Assembly (NCBI GenBank): GCA_040752975.1
Contig: JBFMHF010000008.1
Location: 22,323-86,322, forward strand
Length of the DNA stretch: 64,000 nt
Source: JADLDB01 sp040752975
GTDB lineage: Bacteria; Myxococcota; Myxococcia; Myxococcales; Myxococcaceae
Reading direction: 5' to 3'
The stretch's first letter is position 1, and each line of letters starts with the position of its first letter. The notes beneath the pieces were generated by a model. It saw nothing but the letters and a program-made list of their open reading frames with translations, was not told the origin of the DNA and searched no databases. Positions 17,463-25,929 of this stretch are shown piece by piece. A program made the position numbers and the translations under genes.

Positions 17463-18061
17463 CACTTCCTCCGGAAGACGAACTCCAGCTCGAAGCCGGC
17501 GCGGTCGGAGAAGGAGTCCGGCGCGCGCCGCATTCGTTCGACGGTGAAGCGCGCCTCGAAGCGCCTGCGCACCTCTTCCTCCGAGGTGTCGAAGGGTGGG
17601 CCGCCGGGCCTGCCGTGCGCGTAGAAGAGGCCGAAGATGATGCCGCCGGGCTTGAGGACCGCGTGCACCACCTCGACGTACTCGTCACGGCGCGCGGGGT
17701 CGATGGCGCAGAAGCAGGTATGCTCCAACACGGCGTCGAAGGTGAGGGCGTGCGTCGTGCCCAGGGTGAAGACGTCCTGCCTGAGCGTCTCCACGTCGAG
17801 GGCACGGTGCTGGGCGGCGACGCGGGTGGCCTCGATGGCGGACGCGGCGAAGTCGATGGCGGTGGACTCGAAGCCGCGCGCGGCCACCTCCAGCGCCTCG
17901 TGCCCTCGGCCCGCGCCCAGCACCGCCACGTGCGCGTGCGGCGGCAAGAGGCCTTCTCCCAGCATGCGCGCGACGGGCGGGGCGCAGCGCCCCTTCTCCC
18001 AGCCCGTCTGCGCCGAGAGGTAGTGCGCTTCCCAGAAGCCAGAGTCCGAGACGTTCGACAT
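17462..18061 (-). CDS. TPMT-family SAM-dependent methyltransferase
   Basis: Methyltransferase of 199 residues of the thiopurine S-methyltransferase family. Diagnostic blocks are FWEAHY near the N-terminus, TGWEKGRCAPPVARML, the SAM-binding VAVLGAGRGHEALEVA with acidic TAIDFA, and EHTCFCAIDPARRDEYV followed by GLFYAHGRPGGPPF. This matches the bacterial tellurite/thiol-detoxifying TPMT group closely. The natural substrate (a thiol, halide, selenium or tellurium compound) cannot be told. The ATG at 18061 is 7 bases after the DUF2378 stop, so the three minus-strand genes 16197-18655 look like one operon. Confidence 0.88.
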   Translation of the reverse strand: MSNVSDSGFWEAHYLSAQTGWEKGRCAPPVARMLGEGLLPPHAHVAVLGAGRGHEALEVAARGFESTAIDFAASAIEATRVAAQHRALDVETLRQDVFTLGTTHALTFDAVLEHTCFCAIDPARRDEYVEVVHAVLKPGGIIFGLFYAHGRPGGPPFDTSEEEVRRRFEARFTVERMRRAPDSFSDRAGFELEFVFRRK

Positions 18062-18067
18062 GAGGTG

Positions 18068-18655
18068 TCAGCTCCAGGTGATGCGGAAGAGGCCGCCGGG
18101 TCGGTCGGCGGCCACCTCGAGGACGTCCACCGTGCCTGCGACGCCCAGCAGGGCCAACGTCTCTTCGAGTACGCCGTGCCGGTAGTGGACGATGACGTCG
18201 TTGGCGCCCGGGCGCACGCGCGGGAGGAATTCGCTGCCGACGGTGGCGCGCAGGTGCACTTCCTTCGGCCCGATGTCCAGCGCCTCCGCCTCGATGTAGT
18301 TGGCGGCGGTGCGGAAGTTGCGGCCCATGCGCAGGAGCGTGCGCTTCACGCCAATCAACTTCGCGGTGGCGAGGGTGGCGAAGCCGATGGCCGTCTGCAC
18401 GTAGCCCTTCATGAAGTCCCGGCCCAGTTGGCGGTGGCGCTCCGCCTCGGGCAAGTCGGGGAAGAAGGCGCGCGACATGACCCGCGCGGCCTCGAGCCAG
18501 GTGTCCAGCGCATACGCGGCCTGAATGGACTCGAAGTCCATGCCCAGCGCCTTCAGCTCGGCCTTGAGCTCCGGGGTGAAGCGTTTGCCGAAGGCCTTGC
18601 GCGTGGCCTCCACGGCGGTGGCGAACACCACGGGCTCGGGAGACGCGGTGGACAC
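18068..18655 (-). CDS. TIGR02265/DUF2378 family protein
   Basis: Product of 195 residues with the DUF2378 pattern: EPVVFATAVEATRKAF at the N-terminus, DFMKGYVQTAIGFATL, LLRMGRNFRTAANY and a C-terminal EVHLRATVG...VIVHYRHG core. As far as I know the family is found in Myxococcales only, has many paralogues per genome and has no assigned function. I chose the GTG at 18655 because family homology begins there; the longer frame upstream is low-complexity and shadows another strand. First gene of a likely operon with the TPMT methyltransferase. Confidence 0.82.
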   Translation of the reverse strand: MSTASPEPVVFATAVEATRKAFGKRFTPELKAELKALGMDFESIQAAYALDTWLEAARVMSRAFFPDLPEAERHRQLGRDFMKGYVQTAIGFATLATAKLIGVKRTLLRMGRNFRTAANYIEAEALDIGPKEVHLRATVGSEFLPRVRPGANDVIVHYRHGVLEETLALLGVAGTVDVLEVAADRPGGLFRITWS

Positions 18656-19066
18656 GGGCGGACGGAGTGTAGCCGGAAGCGGCCCGTCATTCCGGCTGTC
18701 TCGCGGCGCTACGCCACCCGCAAGCGCCGCTGCACGGCCTGCTGAATCTCCTCGGGCCACGTCTCCGGCGCCTCGGCCGAGAAGGGTGCGCACCGCCGCG
18801 CCGCGTGGCGACAGGACTTCTCCGGCCGTCACGTCGAGGAGGCCCGCTCTCCCCGAGCGACCTGTTCGCCCGCGCGTTGGCGACGGGCTGGGACGGCTTC
18901 ACCGCAAGTCGCGGGGCAGTCCCCAACCGCTTGACGGATGGGGGCAGCGAAGCGGCGGTTGAGCAGCGCCAGCGCGCGTTGTGCAGTCCGCTGCACAGGC
19001 TGCGCTGGAAGTCTTTCCCGTGAGGCGTAAGGTGACTGACCGGACACTCAACACGAAGGAGGCCCC
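18656..19066. other. intergenic region with a possible gene-end remnant
   Basis: About 410 bases between divergent genes. On the minus strand a short frame ending at 18709 reads EAPETWPEEIQQAVQRRLRVA then stop. It looks like the C-terminus of a helical protein, but a stop lies only about 39 codons upstream, so at most it is a relic. A strong AAGGAGG ribosome site for the PEBP gene lies at its right end. Confidence 0.35.
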
Positions 19067-19537
19067 ATGTCGCTCGTCCTCTCGTCGTCCGACTTCACCG
19101 ATGGTCAGCCGATGCCGAAGGAGCTCACCTGCGAGGGAAGAGACACGTCGCCCGCGCTGGCGTGGAAGGGCGTGCCCGCGGGCACGAAGTCGCTGGCCCT
19201 CATCGTCGACGACCCGGACGCGCCGGATCCAAAGGCCCCGAAGATGGTGTGGGTGCACTGGGTCCTCTACAACCTGCCGCCGTCGACGACGGGCCTGGCG
19301 AAGGGCGTGAAGGCGCTGCCCGACGGCACGCGCGAAGGCACCAATGACTGGAAGCGCACGGGCTATGGCGGCCCCTGCCCGCCCATCGGCCGGCACCGCT
19401 ACTTCCACACCCTCTACGCGCTGGACACGGTGCTGCCGGACTTGAAGCAGCCCACGAAGGCGAAGCTGCTCGAGGCGATGGAGGGACACGTGCTGGCGAA
19501 GGCGGTGCTGATGGGCACGTACCAGAAGGGCGCCTGA
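19067..19537 (+). CDS. YbhB/YbcL-type PEBP (Raf-kinase-inhibitor-like) protein
   Basis: Cytoplasmic PEBP-fold protein of 156 residues. The ligand-pocket motifs are complete: SLALIVDDPDAPDP, VHWVLYNLP and GYGGPCPPIGRHRYFHTLYA. The bacterial YbhB group binds small anionic ligands, but its role is unclear. The ATG at 19067 has a near-perfect AAGGAGG ribosome site. The next gene starts 10 bases after its stop, so the two are likely co-transcribed. Confidence 0.92.
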   Translation: MSLVLSSSDFTDGQPMPKELTCEGRDTSPALAWKGVPAGTKSLALIVDDPDAPDPKAPKMVWVHWVLYNLPPSTTGLAKGVKALPDGTREGTNDWKRTGYGGPCPPIGRHRYFHTLYALDTVLPDLKQPTKAKLLEAMEGHVLAKAVLMGTYQKGA

Positions 19538-19547
19538 AGGGGCGGCC

Positions 19548-21155
19548 GTGCGCGAGGCGCTGGAGAGCCAGCCGCTGTTGCTCCTCTTCCTGGTGGCGGC
19601 GGGCGGCAGCCTTCTGGGCAACCTCAAGCTGCGCGGCTTTTCCCTGGGCGTCACCGCCGTCCTCTTCGTGGGCCTCGGGCTGTCGGCGTGGGACCCGAAG
19701 CTGGTGCTGCCCGACTTCGTGTCCCAGCTGGGGCTCGTCTTCTTCGTCTACACGGTGGGCATCGCCAGCGGGCCGTCCTTCTTCGCGTCGCTGAAGAAGC
19801 AGGCGGTGCGGACGCTGGCGGTGGCGGTGGGCGGCATTCTCCTCGCGGCGGCGGTGGTGACGGGCGCGGCGCTGGCGCTGGGCTTCACGCACCGGGAGGC
19901 CGCGGGCCTCTTCGCCGGGGCCCTCACCAACACGCCGGCGCTGGCCGCGGTGGTGGAGTCCCTGCGCACGGCGGGCGACAGCGCGCTGTCCGAGCCGGTG
20001 GTGGCGTACTCGGTGGCGTACCCGATGGGCGTGCTGGGGCTGTTGTGGGCGGTGCACCTCGCCGGCCGGAAGTGGCTCAAGGAGACGGGCGCGCAGAGGG
20101 ACGCGACCGCCATCATCACCCGCACCGCGCGCGTGACGAAGGACGACGTCATCGGCAAGCCCGCCGAGGCGCTGCGCAAAAAGGAAGGCTGGCACGTGGT
20201 GCTGGCGCGGCTTCGGCGGAAGGGCGCGCTGCACGTGGTGGGAGACCTCACCGTCTTCGAGAAGGACGACGTGGTGTCGGTGGTGGGGCCCGCGGCCGAC
20301 GTGGAGAGCGTCATCGCCGCGCTGGGCGAGCCATCGGCCGACGCGCTGGAGGTCGACCGCTCCACCGTCGACGTGGTGCGCTTCTTCGTGTCCAACCACG
20401 CGCAGACGGGCCGCAAGGTGGAGGACGTGCAGGACGAGCTCGACCACCGCTTCGGCGCGCAGATGACGCGGCTGCGGCGCGGCGACACGGAGATTCTCCC
20501 CGAGGACGCGGGCACGCTGATGCCGGGAGACATCGCCCGGGTGCTGGCGCCGCGGGCGCAGATGAAGGCCATCGCCGCCTACCTCGGCGACAGCTACCGC
20601 GCGCTGGGAGAGATGGACGTCGTCACGGTGGGCATCGGCCTGTGCCTCGGGATGCTGCTGGGGCAGGTGCAGGTGGACCTCCCGGGGGGCGTGCGCTTCT
20701 CGCTGGGCATGGCGGGCGGGCCCCTCATCGTCGGGCTGGTGCTGGGGCGACTGGTGCGCACCGGGCCCTTCACCTGGTCGATGCCTCACAGCGCCAACCT
20801 CACCGTGCGGCAGTTGGGGCTGGTGCTCTTCTTCGCCGGCGTGGGCACCCGCGCAGGCGAGGCCTTCTTCAGCGCGGTGACGACGTGGCGGGGTGTGGCC
20901 CTCTTCCTCGCAGGCACAGTGGCCACCTGCGCGGCGGCCTTCGGCATGCTGGTGGTGGGGCGGCGGGTGACGAAGCTGTCCGGAGGGGCGCTGCTGGGCC
21001 TCGTCGCGGGGGCGCACACCCAGCCGGCCGCGCTGGCCTTCGCGCTGGAACAGCAGCAGTCCGACCAGCCGTCGTTGGGCTACGCGCAGTCCTTCCCGGT
21101 GGCCACCATCGCCAAAATCCTGGTGGCCCAGATGCTGCTGGCGCTGGTCCGCTGA
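19548..21155 (+). CDS. AspT/YidE-family transporter with two TrkA-C domains
   Basis: Integral membrane antiporter of 535 residues of the aspartate:alanine exchanger (AAE) family. Two homologous membrane halves (about residues 1-175 and 360-535, five to six segments each) flank two cytoplasmic RCK/TrkA-C domains (about 185-350). Each half has the family substrate motif, GALTNTPALAAVVE and GLVAGAHTQPAALAFA. Members exchange dicarboxylates or amino acids; the substrate here is not predictable. The start is a GTG at 19548, ten bases after the PEBP gene, probably coupled to it. Confidence 0.9.
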   Translation: MREALESQPLLLLFLVAAGGSLLGNLKLRGFSLGVTAVLFVGLGLSAWDPKLVLPDFVSQLGLVFFVYTVGIASGPSFFASLKKQAVRTLAVAVGGILLAAAVVTGAALALGFTHREAAGLFAGALTNTPALAAVVESLRTAGDSALSEPVVAYSVAYPMGVLGLLWAVHLAGRKWLKETGAQRDATAIITRTARVTKDDVIGKPAEALRKKEGWHVVLARLRRKGALHVVGDLTVFEKDDVVSVVGPAADVESVIAALGEPSADALEVDRSTVDVVRFFVSNHAQTGRKVEDVQDELDHRFGAQMTRLRRGDTEILPEDAGTLMPGDIARVLAPRAQMKAIAAYLGDSYRALGEMDVVTVGIGLCLGMLLGQVQVDLPGGVRFSLGMAGGPLIVGLVLGRLVRTGPFTWSMPHSANLTVRQLGLVLFFAGVGTRAGEAFFSAVTTWRGVALFLAGTVATCAAAFGMLVVGRRVTKLSGGALLGLVAGAHTQPAALAFALEQQQSDQPSLGYAQSFPVATIAKILVAQMLLALVR

Positions 21156-21342
21156 CCTTCCATCTGGAAGCCGGGGACAGGAACGTCAACCGCGCCGCCG
21201 TCACGAGACCAGCCCGCCGCGCAGCCGCCGGGTGCGCCTGACGTCGAGAGGTATGCCCCCTTTCTTTTTGCCGAGACTCTGCGATAAGCGCGCCCTCAAA
21301 GGGGAAGCACCGGGCCCGTCGGTGGCCCGCGGGGTGACAGCG

Positions 21343-23091
21343 ATGCGGTGCGCCCTTCTGTTTGCGACGAGTGTGCTGTTGGTGCTGGCCGGCTGCGAGG
21401 GCAGCGCGGAGACGATGGGTACGGGCGGCGGCGGTGGTGACGCGCCGTCAGACGGGGGCGCAGGCGGCAGCAGCGGCGCAGGCGGAGGGAGCGCGACGGG
21501 CGGCGGCTCCGGGGGAGGAGCCGTCGGCGGTGGCGCCGGCGGCGGCAGCGGGGGCGGCGCAGGCGGTGGCGCCGGAGGGGGAACACCGGTGGGCGGCGGC
21601 TCCGGGGGAGGAGCCGTCGGCGGTGGCTCGGGCGGTGGCAGCGGCGGCGGCGGTGGCGCGGGCGGAGGCGTCGGCGGTGGCTCCGGTGGTGGTGGCGTGG
21701 TGGGTCTGCCCTTCACGTACACACGGCCGCCGGTGGGCACGCCCGTCACTCCCGCGGAGCTGGCGGCCGTCACCGACACCTTCAAGGACCTGCTCACCCA
21801 GACGCGCTACTTCCAGGTGCTGGACGAGCGCATCCACGGCTGGCCTCAGTCCGACCCGCAGCAGCGCTACTGGTACGGCACCTGGTGGAGCGGCGTGGGC
21901 TTCTCCAAGCGCCAGGGGCAGGTGTCGCTGGAGCACGTCAACGTCGGCGCGGACAACATCGGCATCGGCACCAGCTTCGTGCTGGAGAGCGCGTGCTTCG
22001 CGCAGAAGCTGTGGCCGTCAGCGCAGCGAGACCTGCTGGTCCGCCGCCTCATCCGAGGCTTCAACTCGTGGATGATGGGGATGGAGCGCATGCCCAACGA
22101 CCCGGCCGGCCCGCTGTCGGCCCGCGTGGTCTACCCGCCGCCCGTCACCTCCACCGACAACGGCCGCACCGTCTTCATCAACTACGCGCCGAACCGCCCG
22201 GGCATCGACAGCTACACGTTGTACGTCCACCTCCCCAACAACCCGCACTGGGGCGACGTGTACGTGAAGAACAAGCGCTCCAAGGACGACCTCGGGCACA
22301 TGCTGCGGGCCATCGCCACGGTGGAGGACTGCGCGTCTTCCCTCTCAGCAGCCACGCTGGCCGACTTCGCCGCCATGAAGGCCACCTACGAGGCGTGGGC
22401 GCGCCGGGTGGAAGACGACGGCTGGGCCATCGCCACCTTGAACCAGTCCCTCAACGTGGAGATGCCGGCGCTCAACTCCACCATGTCCCGCTACACCACC
22501 GCGGGGAACGCGGAGTGCACCAACGTGCTGGCGCTGCGCCTCTTCGGCCGCGGCAACCCGGGCACCTTCGCCTGCGGCAACGGCATTCACCCGCTGGAGT
22601 TCCTCGTGCTGAACAACCCCAGCAACGGGGAAATCATCCGTTCCCACCAGGAGGCGGCGGCGAAGCACGCGCTGCTCAAGGGACAGGACACGGTGGCGCG
22701 CGACCTGCTGGGAGGCCTCGCCACGCGCATCGAGAGCGGGATGACGAACGCCGAGCAGAACAACTGGCCGGCGCACCTGAACGGCGAGCTGCTGGTGAAG
22801 CTCATCGTCAACTCCGCCAACGCCGGGGTGCCCCTCACTTCGCGCGAGGTGCGGTGGGTGCACGCGCAGATTCAGGCGGCGCACCAGAGCTACACCAGCG
22901 CGGACCCGGGCGTGTACCGGGTGTTCGACCCGTCCACGCCCGACGGCGACTACGACTTCACGCCCCCGGGCGACGGCATCGACTTCCGCTTCTTCGGCGC
23001 GCTGCTGGGTACGTGCACCGCCCGCTACCGCAACCCCTCGTCGATGCCGCTGCTCGACTGCGCGCGCCTGCAGGCGTGGACGCCGCCCTGA
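21343..23091 (+). CDS. Gly-linker lipoprotein, unknown globular domain
   Basis: Lipoprotein of 582 residues: signal MRCALLFATSVLLVLAGC with lipobox, a long Gly/Ser/Ala linker (about 22-120), then a globular domain of about 450 residues. The domain is rich in Trp, Tyr and Asn and has DERIHGWPQSD, YWYGTWWSGVGFSK and NGIHPLEFLVLNN-type segments, but I cannot assign it. A buried all-alpha enzyme fold such as a lyase or glycosidase is possible. The ATG at 21343 gives the signal peptide; the upstream in-frame ATG at 21232 does not. Conserved aromatic motifs argue for carbohydrate binding, but this is weak. Confidence 0.75.
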   Translation: MRCALLFATSVLLVLAGCEGSAETMGTGGGGGDAPSDGGAGGSSGAGGGSATGGGSGGGAVGGGAGGGSGGGAGGGAGGGTPVGGGSGGGAVGGGSGGGSGGGGGAGGGVGGGSGGGGVVGLPFTYTRPPVGTPVTPAELAAVTDTFKDLLTQTRYFQVLDERIHGWPQSDPQQRYWYGTWWSGVGFSKRQGQVSLEHVNVGADNIGIGTSFVLESACFAQKLWPSAQRDLLVRRLIRGFNSWMMGMERMPNDPAGPLSARVVYPPPVTSTDNGRTVFINYAPNRPGIDSYTLYVHLPNNPHWGDVYVKNKRSKDDLGHMLRAIATVEDCASSLSAATLADFAAMKATYEAWARRVEDDGWAIATLNQSLNVEMPALNSTMSRYTTAGNAECTNVLALRLFGRGNPGTFACGNGIHPLEFLVLNNPSNGEIIRSHQEAAAKHALLKGQDTVARDLLGGLATRIESGMTNAEQNNWPAHLNGELLVKLIVNSANAGVPLTSREVRWVHAQIQAAHQSYTSADPGVYRVFDPSTPDGDYDFTPPGDGIDFRFFGALLGTCTARYRNPSSMPLLDCARLQAWTPP

Positions 23092-23257
23092 GCCGTCCGC
23101 ATTCCAGGGCAGAGGTTGCGCAGCCAACCCGACCCTCAACGGACACGTCGGCGGCTGTCACACGGGTTCCGAGCGCCATGCGGGCAACGGAACCGCGCCC
23201 TGGGCCACCAGGCTGGGGCCGACTCGGGCGCGACCCGTACTCGGCGCTGACGCCCGG

Positions 23258-24460
23258 CTACTCCTGCACGAAGCGGGTGACGAGGCCCGGCACCAACTCG
23301 ACTTCGTCGCCGTGGCGCAGGCGGAACTGCGGCAGGCTGCGCCCGTTGAGTCGCGGCTGGTAGAGGCCAGCGCGCAGCATGGGTGACGACACCATCCACC
23401 CCGAGACGCCGTGGGTGAGGCGCACCGCGTCCTCGCGCACCGGCGGCGCGACGCCCAGGGCCCGCCAGGCCCCGTTGCTGACGCGACGGAAGACGACGGA
23501 GGTGCCCGCCTCCAGCACCATCGGCGAGGCCTGGGAAATGCCCAGAAGCCGCGCGTCGTCCTTCGACGACACCCACTCCAGCCGCGCCCGGCCCGCGTGC
23601 TGCGCGACCCGCACCAGAGACTCGGGCGTCGTGGTGAGCCGCGGACAGACGGCCTTCGCCTCGTCCAACGCGCGCTTCACCGCCGACGTGTCCCAGGACG
23701 TGACGACGCCGAGGTGGAGTTGCTCGAGCGACGGCAGCCCACCGGCACGGCGCAGCGCGCCCAGCACCACCTTCGCCTGCGCCTCGGGCTCATGCACCTG
23801 CGGCGACTGGAGGCCCACCACCTCGATGCGCTTCAGGTGACGCAGGGCCTCGCACGACGCCAGCACCTCGAAGAGGTGGTTGTGGCCGAGCGAGCTGCCG
23901 CGCACCACCAGGGAGCGGACGAAGCCGTTCTCCCAGTGGGCGTCGACGAGGCCGTCCTGCAGGTCGACGGCCAGCGGCCACAGCCAGCGGGCCGTCTCGT
24001 CCACGGTGGCCGGCGTCACCATGCGCTCGCCCAGCACGCTGCCGCGCTCGAGCAGCCAGTCGCGGTACACGCCCCAGCCTTCGGCGTCGTGTGGCGCGTG
24101 GGCCAGCAGCGCTTCCGGCGCCTCGTCGCGCGGGCCCGGCCACTCGTCCTCCACGTAGCGCAGGACGACGTCGTTCACCTTCACCACGTCCCCGGGTGCG
24201 AGGTGGCCGTGCGCGCCGCGGCGGCCATTCCAGTGCGACACCCACGCGGGGCGGCCGGGCTCGAAGCGGAAGCGGTCCCCCTCGCGGGACACGGTGGCCC
24301 ACGCCGCGACGTCCACCGGGAGCGGGCGGAACTCGAGCTGCTGGCCGTCGATGACGATGGCGAGGCCCTGGCCGTCCAGCGCGACGCGACGTACCGGCAC
24401 CTCGCGGCCGCGCGCGGCCTGCAGCACCTCGAGGAAGGGCGGTCCTCCACGGGTCGTCAC
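23258..24460 (-). CDS. FHA-like/TIGR02996/LRR-like protein
   Basis: Soluble protein of 400 residues with a composite layout. Residues about 20-103 resemble a degenerate FHA sandwich (ends in LAPGDVVKVNDVVLRYVE). Residues 115-148 match the TIGR02996 motif (HDAEGWGVYRDWLLERGSV), normally found in myxobacterial and planctomycete repeat proteins. Residues about 165-290 have LRR-like LxxL elements (LVVRGSSLGHNHLFEVLA, LKRIEVVGL). The C-terminus (about 300-400) again looks FHA-like (LRHGDEVELVPGLV). The GTG start at 24460 follows the AAA+ gene by 24 bases, so they form an operon. A phosphothreonine-binding adaptor for the ATPase is a guess. Confidence 0.65.
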   Translation of the reverse strand: MTTRGGPPFLEVLQAARGREVPVRRVALDGQGLAIVIDGQQLEFRPLPVDVAAWATVSREGDRFRFEPGRPAWVSHWNGRRGAHGHLAPGDVVKVNDVVLRYVEDEWPGPRDEAPEALLAHAPHDAEGWGVYRDWLLERGSVLGERMVTPATVDETARWLWPLAVDLQDGLVDAHWENGFVRSLVVRGSSLGHNHLFEVLASCEALRHLKRIEVVGLQSPQVHEPEAQAKVVLGALRRAGGLPSLEQLHLGVVTSWDTSAVKRALDEAKAVCPRLTTTPESLVRVAQHAGRARLEWVSSKDDARLLGISQASPMVLEAGTSVVFRRVSNGAWRALGVAPPVREDAVRLTHGVSGWMVSSPMLRAGLYQPRLNGRSLPQFRLRHGDEVELVPGLVTRFVQE

Positions 24461-24484
24461 AGGCCCCAGTCTGCCAGCAGCATG

Positions 24485-25903
24485 TCACCCCGCGCGATTC
24501 GCACCGGCCTCGTCAGACGCGCCGAGGAGACTGCGCGTCAGGGAGCCGCCCTCCACGACCATCTCGTGCAGGGCTCCGTCGAGGTGCCGGGAGTGGATTT
24601 CCAGCCCTCCTCCCTCGTCCGCGGCGTACAGCGCCGCGCGCCGCAGCAGCTCCCGAATGAAGGCCGCGCTGACGCCTCGGGTCCGTTCGACGTATGGGGC
24701 GAAGTCGACGGCCACCCCCAGGCCCCGCGCGTACAGCTCGAAGAGCCTGCGGCGGCACTCCGCATCGGGCAGCGGCACCTCCACGGCGAGGTCGACTCGA
24801 CCCGGACGCGCCGCCAGCGCCGGCTCGAGGATGTCCGGCCGGTTGGTGGTGAGGACGAAGAGGACGTCGGCGTCGTCGGCGAGGCCATCCATCTGGTTGA
24901 GGAGCTCGAAGAGGAGCGGCTGACAACCCGGGTCGCGCCGCGTTCGCTCCTCTGCGACGAGGTCGACGTCTTCGAGAATCACGGTGGCCGGCTGGAGCAG
25001 CCGCGCCATCGAGCAGGCCTGCTCGAGGAGCCCCGTCCCTCGCCCGGTGATGAGCAGCACGGTGCGGTCCGGCATCCGCCCTGCCAGGTACATGGCCGTG
25101 TAGGTCTTGCCCGTGCCCGGTGGCCCGTGAAGGAGCATCCCGCGCTTCAAGTGACGGCCTGCGCCCTTGAGCGCCTCGGCGTGCTTCGCGAAGCCGATGC
25201 TCTGTCGCTCGATGCGATCCAGGACGCCCGACGGGAGGATGATGTGCTCGCGCGCCACGTCGGGGAGACGGTGAAAGTCCACCGTCAGCTCCCGCCGGTC
25301 ATTCACCGACAGCGAGACGACGTGCCCCCGGTACACGTTGCGCTTGCGCATCGCCGTGCGGAGCTCGGCGAGACAGGCGTCTGCGGCGGCGCGGGTCCTG
25401 GCCAGCACCTCCACCCTCAGCGTCGTGCCGAACATCTCGCGCGCGCCTTCGACGAGGATGGCGAGCCGCTCCTCCCCTTCGCTGACCAGGTACAGGCCGA
25501 GCTGTGTGCACGCGAGGACCTCGTCTCCGTCGAGGTGTACGGTCCGGAAGCTGACGGGCCCGGGGGCCGGTGGAGTGCCTCCCATGAAGCCGCCGCCTCC
25601 CGTGGCCGCCAACTGCGCGAGGCCGATGCCGGCATATGCCGCATGGTCGCTCGTGATGCCCAGCAGCTCGTGGCTGCGTCCGGGCTTCGCCACGAAGGAC
25701 TCGAGCGCGAGGTGGAGATTCGGGTGCTCGGTGTCGGAGAGCTTCTCCGAGACAATGGCGAGCGCGGAAGGCTCCGCGCCGAAGTGTTCTCGGAGGCGCC
25801 TGGGGAAGAAGGATTCCTGCGCGGGCGCCTGGGCCGCCATCTGGTCGAGAAAGCCCTTGAAGGAAGCGCCAAAGTCCTTCGGTGAAAAAGTGTCGTTCGA
25901 CAT
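24485..25903 (-). CDS. AAA+ ATPase (FtsH/Cdc48-like module)
   Basis: Cytoplasmic AAA+ ATPase of 472 residues. The N-terminal half (1-230) is an unrecognised domain with a Gly-rich loop (ATGGGGFMGG). The ATPase core has Walker A GPPGTGKTYT near residue 265, Walker B VILEDVD near 308, sensor-1 VLTTNRPD and an Arg-finger region ARPGRVDLAVEVPLPD, followed by the small helical lid. The core resembles proteasomal and Cdc48-type ATPases, but no protease domain is attached. It is probably an unfoldase or remodelling factor acting with the FHA/TIGR02996 protein in the same operon. The ATG at 25903 is the natural start. Confidence 0.85.
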   Translation of the reverse strand: MSNDTFSPKDFGASFKGFLDQMAAQAPAQESFFPRRLREHFGAEPSALAIVSEKLSDTEHPNLHLALESFVAKPGRSHELLGITSDHAAYAGIGLAQLAATGGGGFMGGTPPAPGPVSFRTVHLDGDEVLACTQLGLYLVSEGEERLAILVEGAREMFGTTLRVEVLARTRAAADACLAELRTAMRKRNVYRGHVVSLSVNDRRELTVDFHRLPDVAREHIILPSGVLDRIERQSIGFAKHAEALKGAGRHLKRGMLLHGPPGTGKTYTAMYLAGRMPDRTVLLITGRGTGLLEQACSMARLLQPATVILEDVDLVAEERTRRDPGCQPLLFELLNQMDGLADDADVLFVLTTNRPDILEPALAARPGRVDLAVEVPLPDAECRRRLFELYARGLGVAVDFAPYVERTRGVSAAFIRELLRRAALYAADEGGGLEIHSRHLDGALHEMVVEGGSLTRSLLGASDEAGANRAG

Positions 25904-25929
25904 GCGTCACACTCTAGCCGCACTGGCAG

